Shown here one piece after another: positions 8,651 to 17,877 of a stretch of DNA of 64,000 bases (position 1 is the first letter of the stretch; each line of letters opens with the position of its first letter). The notes below the pieces were generated by a model. The model saw only the letters and a list, made by a program, of their open reading frames with translations. It searched no databases and was not told where the DNA came from. The position numbers and the translations under genes were made by a program. This stretch comes from Paenibacillus harenae DSM 16969 (lineage in GTDB: Bacteria > Bacillota > Bacilli > Paenibacillales > Paenibacillaceae). The DNA lies in NCBI RefSeq assembly GCF_000422465.1, contig NZ_AULV01000014.1, positions 1-64,000 of the forward strand, in the 5' to 3' direction.

Positions 8651-10194
8651 AACAATTCCTCCACTTCAGCTGTGGGTCCCTGTTGAAGAGTCTGCGGACC
8701 GCTCTCCCGAATCGGATTCTTCCTGCTTATGCTTCGGGGGCGCGTAATCATATCCCGCCAAGTAACGCGTATGGCCGCATCCTTCGTGTCTTCCTGTATG
8801 ACAGGGGCGTATGGCGACATATAGGGAACGCCGAAAGAACGCAAATGACAGAGGTGTTGGACGATCAGGATTATTCCCGCGAGAATGCCGAATAATCCAA
8901 AGGATGCGGCAAGCCCCATCATCCCGAACCTTAATATCCGAATGGCAATCGCCATGTTATAAGCTGGAATGATAAAACTGGAAATGGCCGTGATCGAGAC
9001 GACAATAACCATAGCCGCCGATACGAACCCTGCCTCGACCGCCGCTTGGCCGATCACAAGCGCTCCTACGATCGAAATGGACTGTCCGACTGCTCTAGGC
9101 AATCGAACGCCGGCCTCCCGCAAAAGCTCGAAGGTGACTTCCATCAAAAGCGCTTCAAAGAAAGCGGGGAACGGAATTCCTTCCCGCTGCGCGATTAGAC
9201 TAATTAATAGTACCGGAGGCAGCATGTCTTGATGAAAGGTCGTAATCGCTATGTATAAGGAGGGAGCCAGCAAGGCGATCATCAAAGCCGCGTACCGAAG
9301 CAGCCGTATGAGAGTGGATATGTCCGCACGCTGATAATAATCCTCCGCCGATTGCAGAAACTGCGTGAATACCGCCGGCACCAACAAGGTAAACGGCGTA
9401 CCGTCTATGAGAATGGCGATTCGTCCCTCGAGAAGATTCGCCGCAATCACGTCGGGTCTTTCCGTATTGAAAACCGTTGGAAACACGGTGAAGCCATTAT
9501 CCTGAATGCATTCCTCGATATATCCGCTTTCTAATATCCCGTCAAGCCGAATGCGCCCGATTCGGTCGCGAACCTCTTGTACGGCCTTGTCGTTCGCGAT
9601 GCCGTTTATGTACATGATGGAGACATCTGTTTTCGTGACCTCACCGATGAGAAACTGCTCGAGCCACAGATTAGGATCTTTGATTTTACGCCGTACCAAT
9701 GCAATATTGATTGCAATGTTCTCGGAAAAGCCTTCCTTCGGGCCCCGGATCACCGTCTGGGATGTCGGCTCTTCTACGCCCCGCTCCTCCCAGCCTTTCG
9801 ACGCAAGCAATAAACCGTAATTAACGCCTTGACAGAGGATTGCCGCTTTCCCTGATAGAATACCTACCAGAAGCTTATCAAAACTCTCTTCGACTTGAAT
9901 CTCGCCGACGGGCAGCAGCCTTTTTTTTATAAAATCTAACGAATCGGTCAAAGACGAAGAATCGGTTATCGCATGCTCATCCTGATTCGATGACAATAAG
10001 GGGCTCATAATAAACTGATTGATGATTTGGGCGTCCGACAAGCCGGAGACGTAGATGACAACAGCCTCAAACGGATCTGACCGGTCCGAATGCCATTCCC
10101 GTATGACAATATCAGGGCTGTTGCCGAGAGTTGTTTTGATGAGTTGTATATTATCATGAAGACTTACGGTTAAAGCATGCTTCCTATCGCCCAT
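8638..10194 (-). CDS. spore germinant receptor A subunit (GerA family)
   Basis: 518 residues, the normal size of GerA/GerXA proteins: a soluble N-terminal half followed by several C-terminal membrane segments (from about residue 290). Recognisable parts are the ESFDKLLVGILSGKAAILCQG region, EGRIAILIDGTPFTLLVPAVF and the PPVLLISLIAQREGIPFPAFFEALLMEVTFELLREAGVRLPR block around the membrane domain. ATG at 10194 with AAGGGG upstream. The C-terminus ends LLRKK; if base 8649 were A, the gene would stop three codons earlier at a TGA overlapping an ATG for gerC (see findings). Confidence 0.93.
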   Translation of the reverse strand: MGDRKHALTVSLHDNIQLIKTTLGNSPDIVIREWHSDRSDPFEAVVIYVSGLSDAQIINQFIMSPLLSSNQDEHAITDSSSLTDSLDFIKKRLLPVGEIQVEESFDKLLVGILSGKAAILCQGVNYGLLLASKGWEERGVEEPTSQTVIRGPKEGFSENIAINIALVRRKIKDPNLWLEQFLIGEVTKTDVSIMYINGIANDKAVQEVRDRIGRIRLDGILESGYIEECIQDNGFTVFPTVFNTERPDVIAANLLEGRIAILIDGTPFTLLVPAVFTQFLQSAEDYYQRADISTLIRLLRYAALMIALLAPSLYIAITTFHQDMLPPVLLISLIAQREGIPFPAFFEALLMEVTFELLREAGVRLPRAVGQSISIVGALVIGQAAVEAGFVSAAMVIVVSITAISSFIIPAYNMAIAIRILRFGMMGLAASFGLFGILAGIILIVQHLCHLRSFGVPYMSPYAPVIQEDTKDAAIRVTWRDMITRPRSISRKNPIRESGPQTLQQGPTAEVEELLRKK

Positions 10195-10277
10195 GATTTA
10201 ACACCCCTTCTAGTCAGATTGCCCTCGGTGTTAGGTTTTCATTCAGAACGGATACGGTCAGGACAGTTCCATTTATA

Positions 10278-10308
10278 TAAAAAAACTCAGCACCATGACG
10301 GTGCTGAG
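10278..10308 (-). terminator. rho-independent terminator of the binding-protein gene
   Basis: Perfect 9-bp stem CTCAGCACC (10286-10294) / GGTGCTGAG (10300-10308), loop of 5, then seven T on the minus strand (10279-10285). It ends the transcript of the solute-binding protein gene and separates it from the germination operon downstream. Confidence 0.92.
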
Positions 10309-10329
10309 CCTGCGTTTCTGACTATCCGA

Positions 10330-11640
10330 TTATTGAGCGGAGCCGAACTGGATCCAAGCTTGTTGGATTTCCGTGACCGCCTGGTCCTTCGATTTGCTGC
10401 CGCCGATATAAGCCTGCATCAGCTCGCCGAATTTTTGGTGGAACGTATCCAGGGAGTAGTTAACCGTAAGGTCGCCGGATTTTTCCGTTTTCAACATTTC
10501 TTCCATTTGCTTCGGCATATCCAGATCGGGAAGCGGAGCATCCTTGATTGGAGGAATTACCTTCGCCACGGTGGAGAACCAGTTTTTTCCATATTCGGAC
10601 GTGTACAGCCAGTTGAAGAACTCAATCGTTTCATTTACGACTTTAGAATCTTTGTTAATGCGAAGCGCTTGGTCTGCGCCCGTAACGAGAAGGTTCTGCT
10701 CTGCTTTCTCGCTGACAGGGTAACCTACGATGCCGAGCTCGAAATCAGGATTAATCTTTTTGATCGCTTCCTCGTCCCATGCGCCTTTACCTGTCATGAA
10801 TGCCGCTTTGCCGGATGCGAAGTCGCTGACTTCGGCATTGCTGTCGCGCTCAAGCGGTTTGTTCGTGCCGTGCTCGACCGTCATATCGATAAAGCTGAAG
10901 AAGTTGTCGTACAGCACCGGATGATCCTTGAACGTCGTCTCGCCCGCAATAAACTTGCCAACCAATTCCTTCGGCGTCGTGCCGGCGTCTTCAGCAGCCG
11001 CGTTCACGAAGTTTTGGAAAATGTGCTTCCATACCCACCACTCTTTATAAGCGTTGGCAAACGGCGTGATGCCTTTCGCTTCCAGCTTCGCAACGGCGTC
11101 ATTCATTTGGGAAGTCGTCTTCGGCACTTCCGTAATGCCCGCATCGGCCAGCAGCTTCTTGTTGTACACCATGCTCATCAGATTTCCTTTAACCGGAAGT
11201 CCGAGAACTTTACCGTCGGTGGAGCTCATGTTGACTTTGACAGCGTCCGTCATAGCTGCCGCAAGCGGCTCATTCGTCAGATCCGCGCTGTATTCCGCGA
11301 AGGTATCGATATCTCCGCCAGCCGTTGTCTGGAATACGTCAGGCGTGCTTCCGGCTGCGATTTTCGACTTCAATACCGTGTTGTAGTCGGCTTGCATGAT
11401 TTCAAGATTGATCGTAACATTCGGTTTTACTTTCTTGTATTCGGCAATATACGCGTTGAATGCATCCGTGTATTCAGGCGAAGCCGTGAACATATTGATC
11501 GTAACCGGTGCATCGTTGCCTGTTCCGTTATTAGCAGCGCCTTCGTTGCCGGCCGTGTTGTTGTTTCCGCCGCCGCATGCCGAGAGAATGCCGACGACCA
11601 GCGCCAGGCTAACCGACATGGCGAGTAATCTTTTTTTCAT
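10330..11640 (-). CDS. ABC transporter sugar-binding lipoprotein (family 1)
   Basis: 436-residue extracellular solute-binding protein. The N-terminus is KKRLLAMSVSLALVVGILSACGGG, a lipoprotein signal with lipobox LSAC, followed by a low-complexity N/G linker and a typical family-1 fold (TINMFTASPEYTDAFNAYIAEYKK; FMTGKGAWDEEAIKKIN). The partner permeases are on the other strand 3.8 kb away (15421-17150); no ATPase gene is present, so a shared MsmK-type ATPase elsewhere is expected. It follows the YesN/YesM pair on the same strand but has its own promoter region with the 19-bp site described below. Sugar specificity cannot be read. Confidence 0.93.
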   Translation of the reverse strand: MKKRLLAMSVSLALVVGILSACGGGNNNTAGNEGAANNGTGNDAPVTINMFTASPEYTDAFNAYIAEYKKVKPNVTINLEIMQADYNTVLKSKIAAGSTPDVFQTTAGGDIDTFAEYSADLTNEPLAAAMTDAVKVNMSSTDGKVLGLPVKGNLMSMVYNKKLLADAGITEVPKTTSQMNDAVAKLEAKGITPFANAYKEWWVWKHIFQNFVNAAAEDAGTTPKELVGKFIAGETTFKDHPVLYDNFFSFIDMTVEHGTNKPLERDSNAEVSDFASGKAAFMTGKGAWDEEAIKKINPDFELGIVGYPVSEKAEQNLLVTGADQALRINKDSKVVNETIEFFNWLYTSEYGKNWFSTVAKVIPPIKDAPLPDLDMPKQMEEMLKTEKSGDLTVNYSLDTFHQKFGELMQAYIGGSKSKDQAVTEIQQAWIQFGSAQ

Positions 11641-11676
11641 TGTATTGCCCCCATTTCCCTTGGTGAATGTTGTCCC

Positions 11677-11747
11677 TGGTGACTATTGTAATGAATAAGA
11701 AACAGGATAAGAATGTACATAAGTGAATAGTTAAGGGTAAAAAAGTG
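11677..11747 (-). promoter_or_regulatory. activator-type promoter of the binding-protein gene with 19-bp site
   Basis: On the minus strand CACTTTTTTACCCTTAACT (11747-11729) is followed after exactly 38 nt by TACAAT, a good -10 box; the -35 position (TTCTTA) is poor. The same site, 18 of 19 bases identical and in the same orientation relative to transcription, sits exactly 38 nt before the -10 box of the permease operon. This fits activation by the adjacent AraC-type response regulator. Confidence 0.6.
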
Positions 11748-11763
11748 TCATCCCGCATGCCGT

Positions 11764-13419
11764 TCACTTTTTAACCATTCCAGCTGCGGCCCGGTACTCG
11801 GAGGGAGAGACGGAATAGTAATTGCGGAACGCTTTGCTGAAATAATTTTTGTCCTTATATCCCAGCATCTCGGAAATATCCTGAATCTTTAACGAGGAAT
11901 CGTCCAGCAGCTCCTTCGCCTTATCCATTCTGACCTTCTGCACATACTCGTGGATGCCGTATCCGAACTGCTGTTTAAACAACTTCATTAAGTACTCCCG
12001 GCTGAGAAAGTGCTTCTCGGCAAACATCGATATCTTGATATCCTCGAAATAATGGTTGTCGATATAGCTTTTAATATCCCCCGCATCAAATGGCTGATTC
12101 GCCGTCTGCGCCTTCCTGATCTCACCGCTGTAGTAATCCGCGATCCGGTGAAGCAGCGACTCGTATTCCTCCAATGAGGCGAAATCCAGCGGAATGCCGA
12201 AGGAACGCAGCTCCTGCTCGCCTCTCATCGGCAAGCGGTCCGGTTTCGCTCCCAGCTCCAAAGCGATATCGTTAAGCAAAAAAACCAGCTCCCGCAGCAG
12301 CCGGTCCGCATCGCCAAAGCTCAAGCCGTCCGATGCCTTCAGCCGGTTCATCATCTCGCTGATTACCGACTTGGCGCTCTGCGGATTGCCGTTCTCCAAC
12401 ATACTCCTTATGATAGACATGCGGCTAGTTAAGGACTGGCTTTCCTTTACAACGGGGAGGACGGCGGTTCGAATCGCGGCGGCCGTCACGGCGATCCCCT
12501 TCAGCTTCGATAGATCCAATCCGCTTATCGCAGCCTTTGCCCCCTCATAGGAAACGGCGATATCCATTGCATCATCGGTAATTTGACCGATTCCAATGGC
12601 GGCGGAAATTCCGAATAAGTCATTGAGCGTTGAAGACGCCTTCTTCATCAGATGCATGGCCCGGTAAGCAATATCTTCTGTGTATCCGCCCTTCACCGTC
12701 AAAACGGCAATCATCTCCCGCTCCAGCTTCGGGCTCGCGAAGGTGAAGGCGGAGAAATGATCGCCGGCGATTTCATTAATGACATTCGCTACCGCAAAAT
12801 GCAGCAGGTCGATATCCCCATGAAAACGTTTTTTTCTAATCAGCTCTAGATTCAACACCCGCAAGGTTACCGCCGTAAACCGGTTGCCGGGGTCATCCGC
12901 GCCGATCAGCGGAAGAAAAGCTTCGTTCGTCTGGCTTTTGAAGCTGCGCTCGATAATGGAGAGGTATACCTTCTCCTTCAGGCGAGGAAGCGACATGTTC
13001 AGCGTTATGTTGCGTTTTATAAACTCGCTTTCCTTCATGCGCTTGGCTTCCAGCACGTCGATCGCTTTGCGCAGCGACTGATTAAGGTCGTTGCGGTTCA
13101 CCGGCTTAAGTAAGTAATCCACGACTTTCGAGCGAATGGCTTGTCTCGTGTATTCGAAATCATTGTAGCCGCTAATGACAATCGTCAGCAGATCCGGATA
13201 TTCGCGTTCGATAATCTGCAGCAGCTCCATTCCGTTCAGCTCGGGCATCTTCATATCGACCATCGCCAGATCGATCTTATGCTTCCGGAGCATGTCGAGC
13301 CCAATCCTGCCGCCATCTGCCTCCAGCACCTCATCTACGCCCAGGCCCTTCCAGTCGCCCAATATGCGAATCGCGTCCCGAAGCGGCTCCTCGTCGTCGA
13401 TTATAAGCACTTTATACAT
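11764..13419 (-). CDS. YesN-type AraC-family response regulator
   Basis: 551 residues from the ATG at 13419 (GGGGAGG 9 nt upstream; the frame to 13503 is spurious extension). N-terminal receiver domain: acidic pair IIDDEE, phospho-acceptor aspartate in MVDMKMPELNG, and LLKPV. The C-terminal about 100 residues are an AraC double helix-turn-helix (YIDNHYFEDIKISMFAEKHF, then IQDISEMLGYKDKNYFSKAF). The start overlaps the end of the kinase gene by 8 bp, so the pair is coupled. Likely activator of the neighbouring sugar-transport genes. Confidence 0.92.
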   Translation of the reverse strand: MYKVLIIDDEEPLRDAIRILGDWKGLGVDEVLEADGGRIGLDMLRKHKIDLAMVDMKMPELNGMELLQIIEREYPDLLTIVISGYNDFEYTRQAIRSKVVDYLLKPVNRNDLNQSLRKAIDVLEAKRMKESEFIKRNITLNMSLPRLKEKVYLSIIERSFKSQTNEAFLPLIGADDPGNRFTAVTLRVLNLELIRKKRFHGDIDLLHFAVANVINEIAGDHFSAFTFASPKLEREMIAVLTVKGGYTEDIAYRAMHLMKKASSTLNDLFGISAAIGIGQITDDAMDIAVSYEGAKAAISGLDLSKLKGIAVTAAAIRTAVLPVVKESQSLTSRMSIIRSMLENGNPQSAKSVISEMMNRLKASDGLSFGDADRLLRELVFLLNDIALELGAKPDRLPMRGEQELRSFGIPLDFASLEEYESLLHRIADYYSGEIRKAQTANQPFDAGDIKSYIDNHYFEDIKISMFAEKHFLSREYLMKLFKQQFGYGIHEYVQKVRMDKAKELLDDSSLKIQDISEMLGYKDKNYFSKAFRNYYSVSPSEYRAAAGMVKK

Positions 13420-15250
13420 GACTTGCGCCTCCCCGCGGTAATAACATTTCCATTTCCGTGCCGGTTTTATCCGTCCGTATAACCAGCTCCGCCGCTTCGC
13501 CATAGAGCAGCTTAAGCCTTGTATTTAAGTTGACGAGCCCAATGCTTTCCTCATTGATATCCCGGTCCTTCCACTCGCTTTGAAACGACTCTTGTACCTG
13601 CTTCAGTCTCTCCGGCGTAAAGCCCGGTCCATTATCCTTTACCGAAATAACCGTATATGGCTGCGACAGTCCGGCTCCAATCTCAATCGTAACGGTACCG
13701 GTCACCTTCTCGAGCCCATGCTTGATGGCGTTCTCCACGAGCGTCTGTATCGACAGCTTCGGAATTTCCAGCTCCATCAGGCTATCATCCCAGTCATAGA
13801 CAGCCTGGAGCCTGCTCCCGAAACGAGCCTTCTGCAGCGACAGGTAATGATCGATATGCTTCAGCTCTTCCCTGGCCGTCACGATATCCTTCCCGCTGAT
13901 GCAATAGCGAAGCGTCAATGCCAGCGCATCGACCATGTCGGCAATGTCATCCTTCTCATGCTTTAACGCTTTTGTCGATATCGCCTGCAAGGCGTTGTAT
14001 AAGAAATGCGGGTTGATCTCCGCCTCCAGCGCCTTCAGAATCGCGTTTTTCTCCACCAGCTTCATTTTGTACCGTTCATTAATGAGGTCGTTCGTCCTTC
14101 TCACCATCTGATTGAAATGGCGCGACAAATAGGCGATCTCATCCCTGCCGACCACTTCCGCCTCCGCGTCGAAATCGCCTGCGCTAAAACGGTTCATCTG
14201 ATAAGAAAGCTTCTTCAGCGGCTTCGTAATCGCATTAGAGAAATAGGTAACGAGAATAACGGCCAGCAGCAGGAACACTGCCCCTATAGTAAAGCTTATG
14301 TTTCTTGTCGTTGTCGCCGCCTCGTAAATTTGCGAATAGGGGATCGGTTTCACCAGCTTCCAGCCCTCCTGCTCGCCGACATTATAGACGACCAGATGCT
14401 TCTGCTCTCCTTCCGACCAGGTTAACCGGCTCCCTCTGTCCCCCGTTAGCCTCCCTGTTACGGCTGCGTCCTCCATCCGCTCATAGACCGACAGATCGTC
14501 CGCGTAGAAGGGTTCGTTGTCCGGGCTGAGAAACAGCAGATGCTGGCCTTCGCTGAATGGAATATCCTTCATAATCTCATCTCTTACCGAGGAATCGAAG
14601 TAAAAGGACAGCACGGCTTGAGGCTCTCTGGAGACGATCGAACGCAGCACGCGGTGGTACGCCATAAAGCTGTTCCTCGTATCGACCGGATAGCCCGGCT
14701 CGGCATCAGGCAGCACGAACGACTGATAAGCCCGGTTCGACGGGCTCGTCATCGCCTTCTCATACCACGGCAATCGCTCTATATCCGCATCTATGCCAGT
14801 CCGGACCGTAACGTTGTAGTTCTCCTTCGTTACCGCATAGTACTTCTTCTCCTGTACGACGTACAAATAAATAGCCACCAGATCCTGGCGTGAATAATAC
14901 AGCTCGCGCAAATAGTCTTCTACGTACATCCTCGAGGCATAGTTCTCCGATTCATGCGTAATGGCATAAACGATTTCGTCGTAACGGATCTGCGGCAGCG
15001 ACAGCTGCTCCATCCCCGCAAGATACTCCTCCATGTTTTGATTCACAAGCAGCAGATTGCTCGACGTGCTCGAGATGCTGTTCGCAACCGACTCCTTCTG
15101 CAGCATCTGATACGAAATATAAGTAAGTGACCCGACAACAAGAATAATAATGGATGTGAATAGCAAAATAAGCTTGTTCACAAGCTTCCTCGACATGAGC
15201 TCAATGATGTTTTTCGCGGCTTTGGCTGCCTTATGTATAATGGAGCCCAC
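13412..15250 (-). CDS. YesM-type sensor histidine kinase
   Basis: 612 residues: TM segment at about 27-48, a large extracellular sensor region, second TM at about 320-345, HAMP domain (YFSNAITKPLKKLSYQMNRFSAGDFD), a His-kinase domain of the YesM type with the phosphorylated histidine in EINPHFLYNALQAIS, and an HATPase domain (LVENAIKHGLE, DNGPGF). The start is uncertain: the GTG at 15250 is almost touching its AAGGAG, and an ATG at 15196 (MSRKLVNKLIL) is an alternative. Probably senses a sugar or the binding protein and phosphorylates the YesN partner. Confidence 0.9.
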   Translation of the reverse strand: MGSIIHKAAKAAKNIIELMSRKLVNKLILLFTSIIILVVGSLTYISYQMLQKESVANSISSTSSNLLLVNQNMEEYLAGMEQLSLPQIRYDEIVYAITHESENYASRMYVEDYLRELYYSRQDLVAIYLYVVQEKKYYAVTKENYNVTVRTGIDADIERLPWYEKAMTSPSNRAYQSFVLPDAEPGYPVDTRNSFMAYHRVLRSIVSREPQAVLSFYFDSSVRDEIMKDIPFSEGQHLLFLSPDNEPFYADDLSVYERMEDAAVTGRLTGDRGSRLTWSEGEQKHLVVYNVGEQEGWKLVKPIPYSQIYEAATTTRNISFTIGAVFLLLAVILVTYFSNAITKPLKKLSYQMNRFSAGDFDAEAEVVGRDEIAYLSRHFNQMVRRTNDLINERYKMKLVEKNAILKALEAEINPHFLYNALQAISTKALKHEKDDIADMVDALALTLRYCISGKDIVTAREELKHIDHYLSLQKARFGSRLQAVYDWDDSLMELEIPKLSIQTLVENAIKHGLEKVTGTVTIEIGAGLSQPYTVISVKDNGPGFTPERLKQVQESFQSEWKDRDINEESIGLVNLNTRLKLLYGEAAELVIRTDKTGTEMEMLLPRGGASHV

Positions 15251-15275
15251 TCTCCTTCATGTCTTCGATTCCGTT

Positions 15276-15338
15276 CACCTTTTTACCCTTAACTGTTTTG
15301 ATAAATCCATTTTTGCGTACGAGCGGTTGTTTTATAAT
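15276..15338 (+). promoter_or_regulatory. activator-type promoter of the permease operon with 19-bp site
   Basis: CACCTTTTTACCCTTAACT at 15276-15294, then 38 nt, then TATAAT (15333-15338). The -35 position (about TTTTTG) is weak. It mirrors the promoter before the binding-protein gene in sequence, orientation and spacing. The transcript would start near 15345 and lead to the ATG at 15421. Confidence 0.6.
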
Positions 15339-15420
15339 ACACATTATAGCTGAAACTGATTGGTTGTGTAGGCGGACAAACAAGAGGCCCATACACACTG
15401 CGAAGAAGAGAGGTGCTTCG

Positions 15421-16311
15421 ATGTTTAAATCATTAGGGAGAAAATGGAGCGAAAGGCTCGAATTCGGCATCTTTACGCTGCCGGTATTCATTTGTATCGC
15501 CGTCGCTTTCTATATCCCGTTTGCGTTGACGATCCGCTATTCCTTGACGAATTGGAACGGTATTTCCAGGAATCCGGCCTTTGTCGGTCTTGATAATTTC
15601 AAGCAAATTTTTATGCATGACGCCAATTTCGCAAGCTCCGCATGGTTTACGATTAAGTATGCCGTATTGTACATTGTACTGGTGAACGTGCTTGCAATTT
15701 TGCTTGCCGTCGTGCTCGATATGAAGCTGAGAACATCGTCATGGCTGCGAGCCGCATTCTTCATCCCGTATATCCTGAGCCTTGTTATCGTCGGCTTCAT
15801 CTGGAAATTTATCTTCATGCAAGGGTTCGAGTCGCTTGCGGCCAGCACCGGTTGGGGCATATTCGATCTCAGCTGGCTTGGAGAGCCCGGGCTTGCATTC
15901 GTATCGATTCTGTTCGTTTCCATTTGGCAGTCGATCGGCTTCTACCTGGTTATCTACATCGCAGGCTTGCAATCCGTGCCGGATGATTTGAAGGAAGCCG
16001 CAACCGTTGACGGGGCCGGACCGGTAAGAAGGTTCTTCAGCATTACGCTGCCGCTGCTTGCGCCTTCGATCACGATTTCCGTGTTTATGGCATTGACGAA
16101 CTCGATTAAAGTATTCGACGTCATCCTGTCGCTGACCGGCGGCGGACCTGGCGGCACGACATACAGTATCGCCTATGATATCTATAGAGACACATTCCAA
16201 AATTATCTTTTCGGTTACGGAACGGCAAAAGCGCTCATCCTGTTCGTTGCAGTTCTGTTCGTGACGATTATTCAGTTGGCGCTCTTCAAGCGCAGGGAGG
16301 TTGAGGCTTAA
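15421..16311 (+). CDS. sugar ABC transporter permease (CUT1, MalF/UgpA-like)
   Basis: 296 residues, six hydrophobic segments, with the inner-membrane transport signature EAATVDGAGPVRRFFSITLPLLAPS (EAA loop that docks on the ATPase). Start at the ATG at 15421 with AGAGGTG upstream; the frame open from 15259 runs through the promoter and is not coding. Its TAA stop shares a base with the ATG of the second permease. Works with that permease, the binding protein at 10330-11640 and an ATPase not present here. Confidence 0.93.
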   Translation: MFKSLGRKWSERLEFGIFTLPVFICIAVAFYIPFALTIRYSLTNWNGISRNPAFVGLDNFKQIFMHDANFASSAWFTIKYAVLYIVLVNVLAILLAVVLDMKLRTSSWLRAAFFIPYILSLVIVGFIWKFIFMQGFESLAASTGWGIFDLSWLGEPGLAFVSILFVSIWQSIGFYLVIYIAGLQSVPDDLKEAATVDGAGPVRRFFSITLPLLAPSITISVFMALTNSIKVFDVILSLTGGGPGGTTYSIAYDIYRDTFQNYLFGYGTAKALILFVAVLFVTIIQLALFKRREVEA

Positions 16312-17150
16312 TGTATAAACATAGCAAAGCAAAAGCCGGACGCATCACGCTTGAGATCGTGATGGTGCTTCTCTCGCTCGTGTTCCTATATCCATTGTTC
16401 CTGGCCATCAACAACTCGCTGAAGAGCTTCGGCGAAGTCATGACCGACGTCATTGCGCTGCCGAAGCAGCTCGTCTTCGAGAACTACTCCTACGTATGGT
16501 CGTTTATTAATTATCCGAAGCTGTTCTTGAACAACTTTATCATTACGGGAGTGGGACTTGCAGGGATTATCCTCGTCTCCTCCATCGCAGCTTACAAGCT
16601 GGCAAGAACGAAAACGCGCTGGAGCGCGCTTCTGTACCTGCTCTGCATCATGCCCATGCTCATTCCGTTCCAGTCCATCATGCTGACGGTGCTGCAGGTG
16701 GCCAAGAGTTTGAACCTGTCCGAGAGCACTTGGGGACTCGGCTTGCTTTACTGGGGCTTTGGCGCTCCGCTTGCCGTATTCATCTACCACGGCTTCGTGA
16801 AGGGGATTCCCCAGGAAATCGACGAGAGCGCGACGATTGACGGCGCTTCGGGCTTCAAGCTATTCTTCCTGGTCATCTTCCCGCTGCTGAAGTCGGTTAC
16901 GACAACGATCATTATTATCGACGTCATGTGGATCTGGAACGACTTCCTTCTGCCGCTCCTGATGGTGAACGCCTCGCCGGACACGAAGACATTAACGCTT
17001 GCGGCGTACACCTTCGTCGGACAATACACGTCCGATTGGCAATATGCGATGACTGCCATGGTGATGGCTGTGCTCCCGTCGATCGTCGTGTTCATCTTCC
17101 TGCAGAAGTACATTGTCAAAGGCGTCGTCGCCGGCGCGGTGAAGGGTTAA
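16311..17150 (+). CDS. sugar ABC transporter permease (CUT1, MalG/UgpE-like)
   Basis: 279 residues with about six membrane spans and the EAA-type loop DESATIDGASGFKLFFLVIF. It starts on the last base of the upstream stop codon (TAATG), so translation is coupled. Second half of the permease heterodimer of the sugar importer. Confidence 0.93.
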   Translation: MYKHSKAKAGRITLEIVMVLLSLVFLYPLFLAINNSLKSFGEVMTDVIALPKQLVFENYSYVWSFINYPKLFLNNFIITGVGLAGIILVSSIAAYKLARTKTRWSALLYLLCIMPMLIPFQSIMLTVLQVAKSLNLSESTWGLGLLYWGFGAPLAVFIYHGFVKGIPQEIDESATIDGASGFKLFFLVIFPLLKSVTTTIIIIDVMWIWNDFLLPLLMVNASPDTKTLTLAAYTFVGQYTSDWQYAMTAMVMAVLPSIVVFIFLQKYIVKGVVAGAVKG

Positions 17151-17230
17151 ACCACAGTCTGGCAGAAACGCCTGCCGGAGGAATATAAGCCTAGTTATAT
17201 GTACTATGTGAATGAATGGTTTGATTTGTA

Positions 17231-17270
17231 AAAGCTGCTCCATCGGTCTTTAGGCCAGGAGCAGCTTTTG
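17231..17270 (+). terminator. terminator of the permease operon
   Basis: Twelve-base stem AAAAGCTGCTCC / GGAGCAGCTTTT with a 16-nt loop, followed by GGTTTCTT. Lies 80 bp after the second permease. Confidence 0.8.
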
Positions 17271-17373
17271 GTTTCTTCATGCAATTATACTCATGGATTC
17301 AAGCTTTCCTATACATATTTTTCCTCACCTGCGGCATGATATGTATGCTATATACCTGAGAGGGAGGACTTCG

Positions 17374-17877
17374 ATGATGAGCTTACTCATCGCATCTTTT
17401 GTCAGCATGATCGGCATATTTTGCATTCCCTTTTTGCGAAAAACGCTGCATCCGCTGGAGATTTTGACATGCGGTCTGCTAGTCGCTTCTCTGGATCAAT
17501 TCTCTTATGCCATCCTGACCTTGAATCTGGAGTTTATAAAAGCAAGCGAGAATCCATATGAATTTTGGGCATTGAAGCTTGAGCAGATTTTTATCGCGCC
17601 AGTCCTTATTCTTCTCGGTGTGTTCGTATTTTTTTCCGAGTCCCTGAGGCCTCTTGGCAAAGCGTTTATTTTAACCGGCTTCGTTTTCCTTCTATTGGCC
17701 GTAACTTATTGCTATGATCGAAGCGGCATCATACAGTTCGTCAAATGGAGATGGAGCTCCGAATGGCTCAGAGACGCTGCTTTGCTTGCCGTTTCGATTG
17801 GATTTCTTATGCTTTTTCGAAAATTTTTAAAGTGGCAGGGGGTTTCCCGTGATCCTGTATCCTCCGACTCGCTTTGA
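17374..17877 (+). CDS. small multi-pass membrane protein, unknown
   Basis: 167 residues with about five hydrophobic segments (MSLLIASFVSMIGIFCIPF, LTCGLLVASLDQFSYAIL, IFIAPVLILLGVFVFF, AFILTGFVFLLLAVTY, and AALLAVSIGFLMLF). The ATG at 17374 has GGGAGG 8 nt upstream and a second ATG follows directly. It overlaps the next gene by 29 bp, which suggests that both proteins act together. I do not recognise the family. Confidence 0.75.
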   Translation: MMSLLIASFVSMIGIFCIPFLRKTLHPLEILTCGLLVASLDQFSYAILTLNLEFIKASENPYEFWALKLEQIFIAPVLILLGVFVFFSESLRPLGKAFILTGFVFLLLAVTYCYDRSGIIQFVKWRWSSEWLRDAALLAVSIGFLMLFRKFLKWQGVSRDPVSSDSL

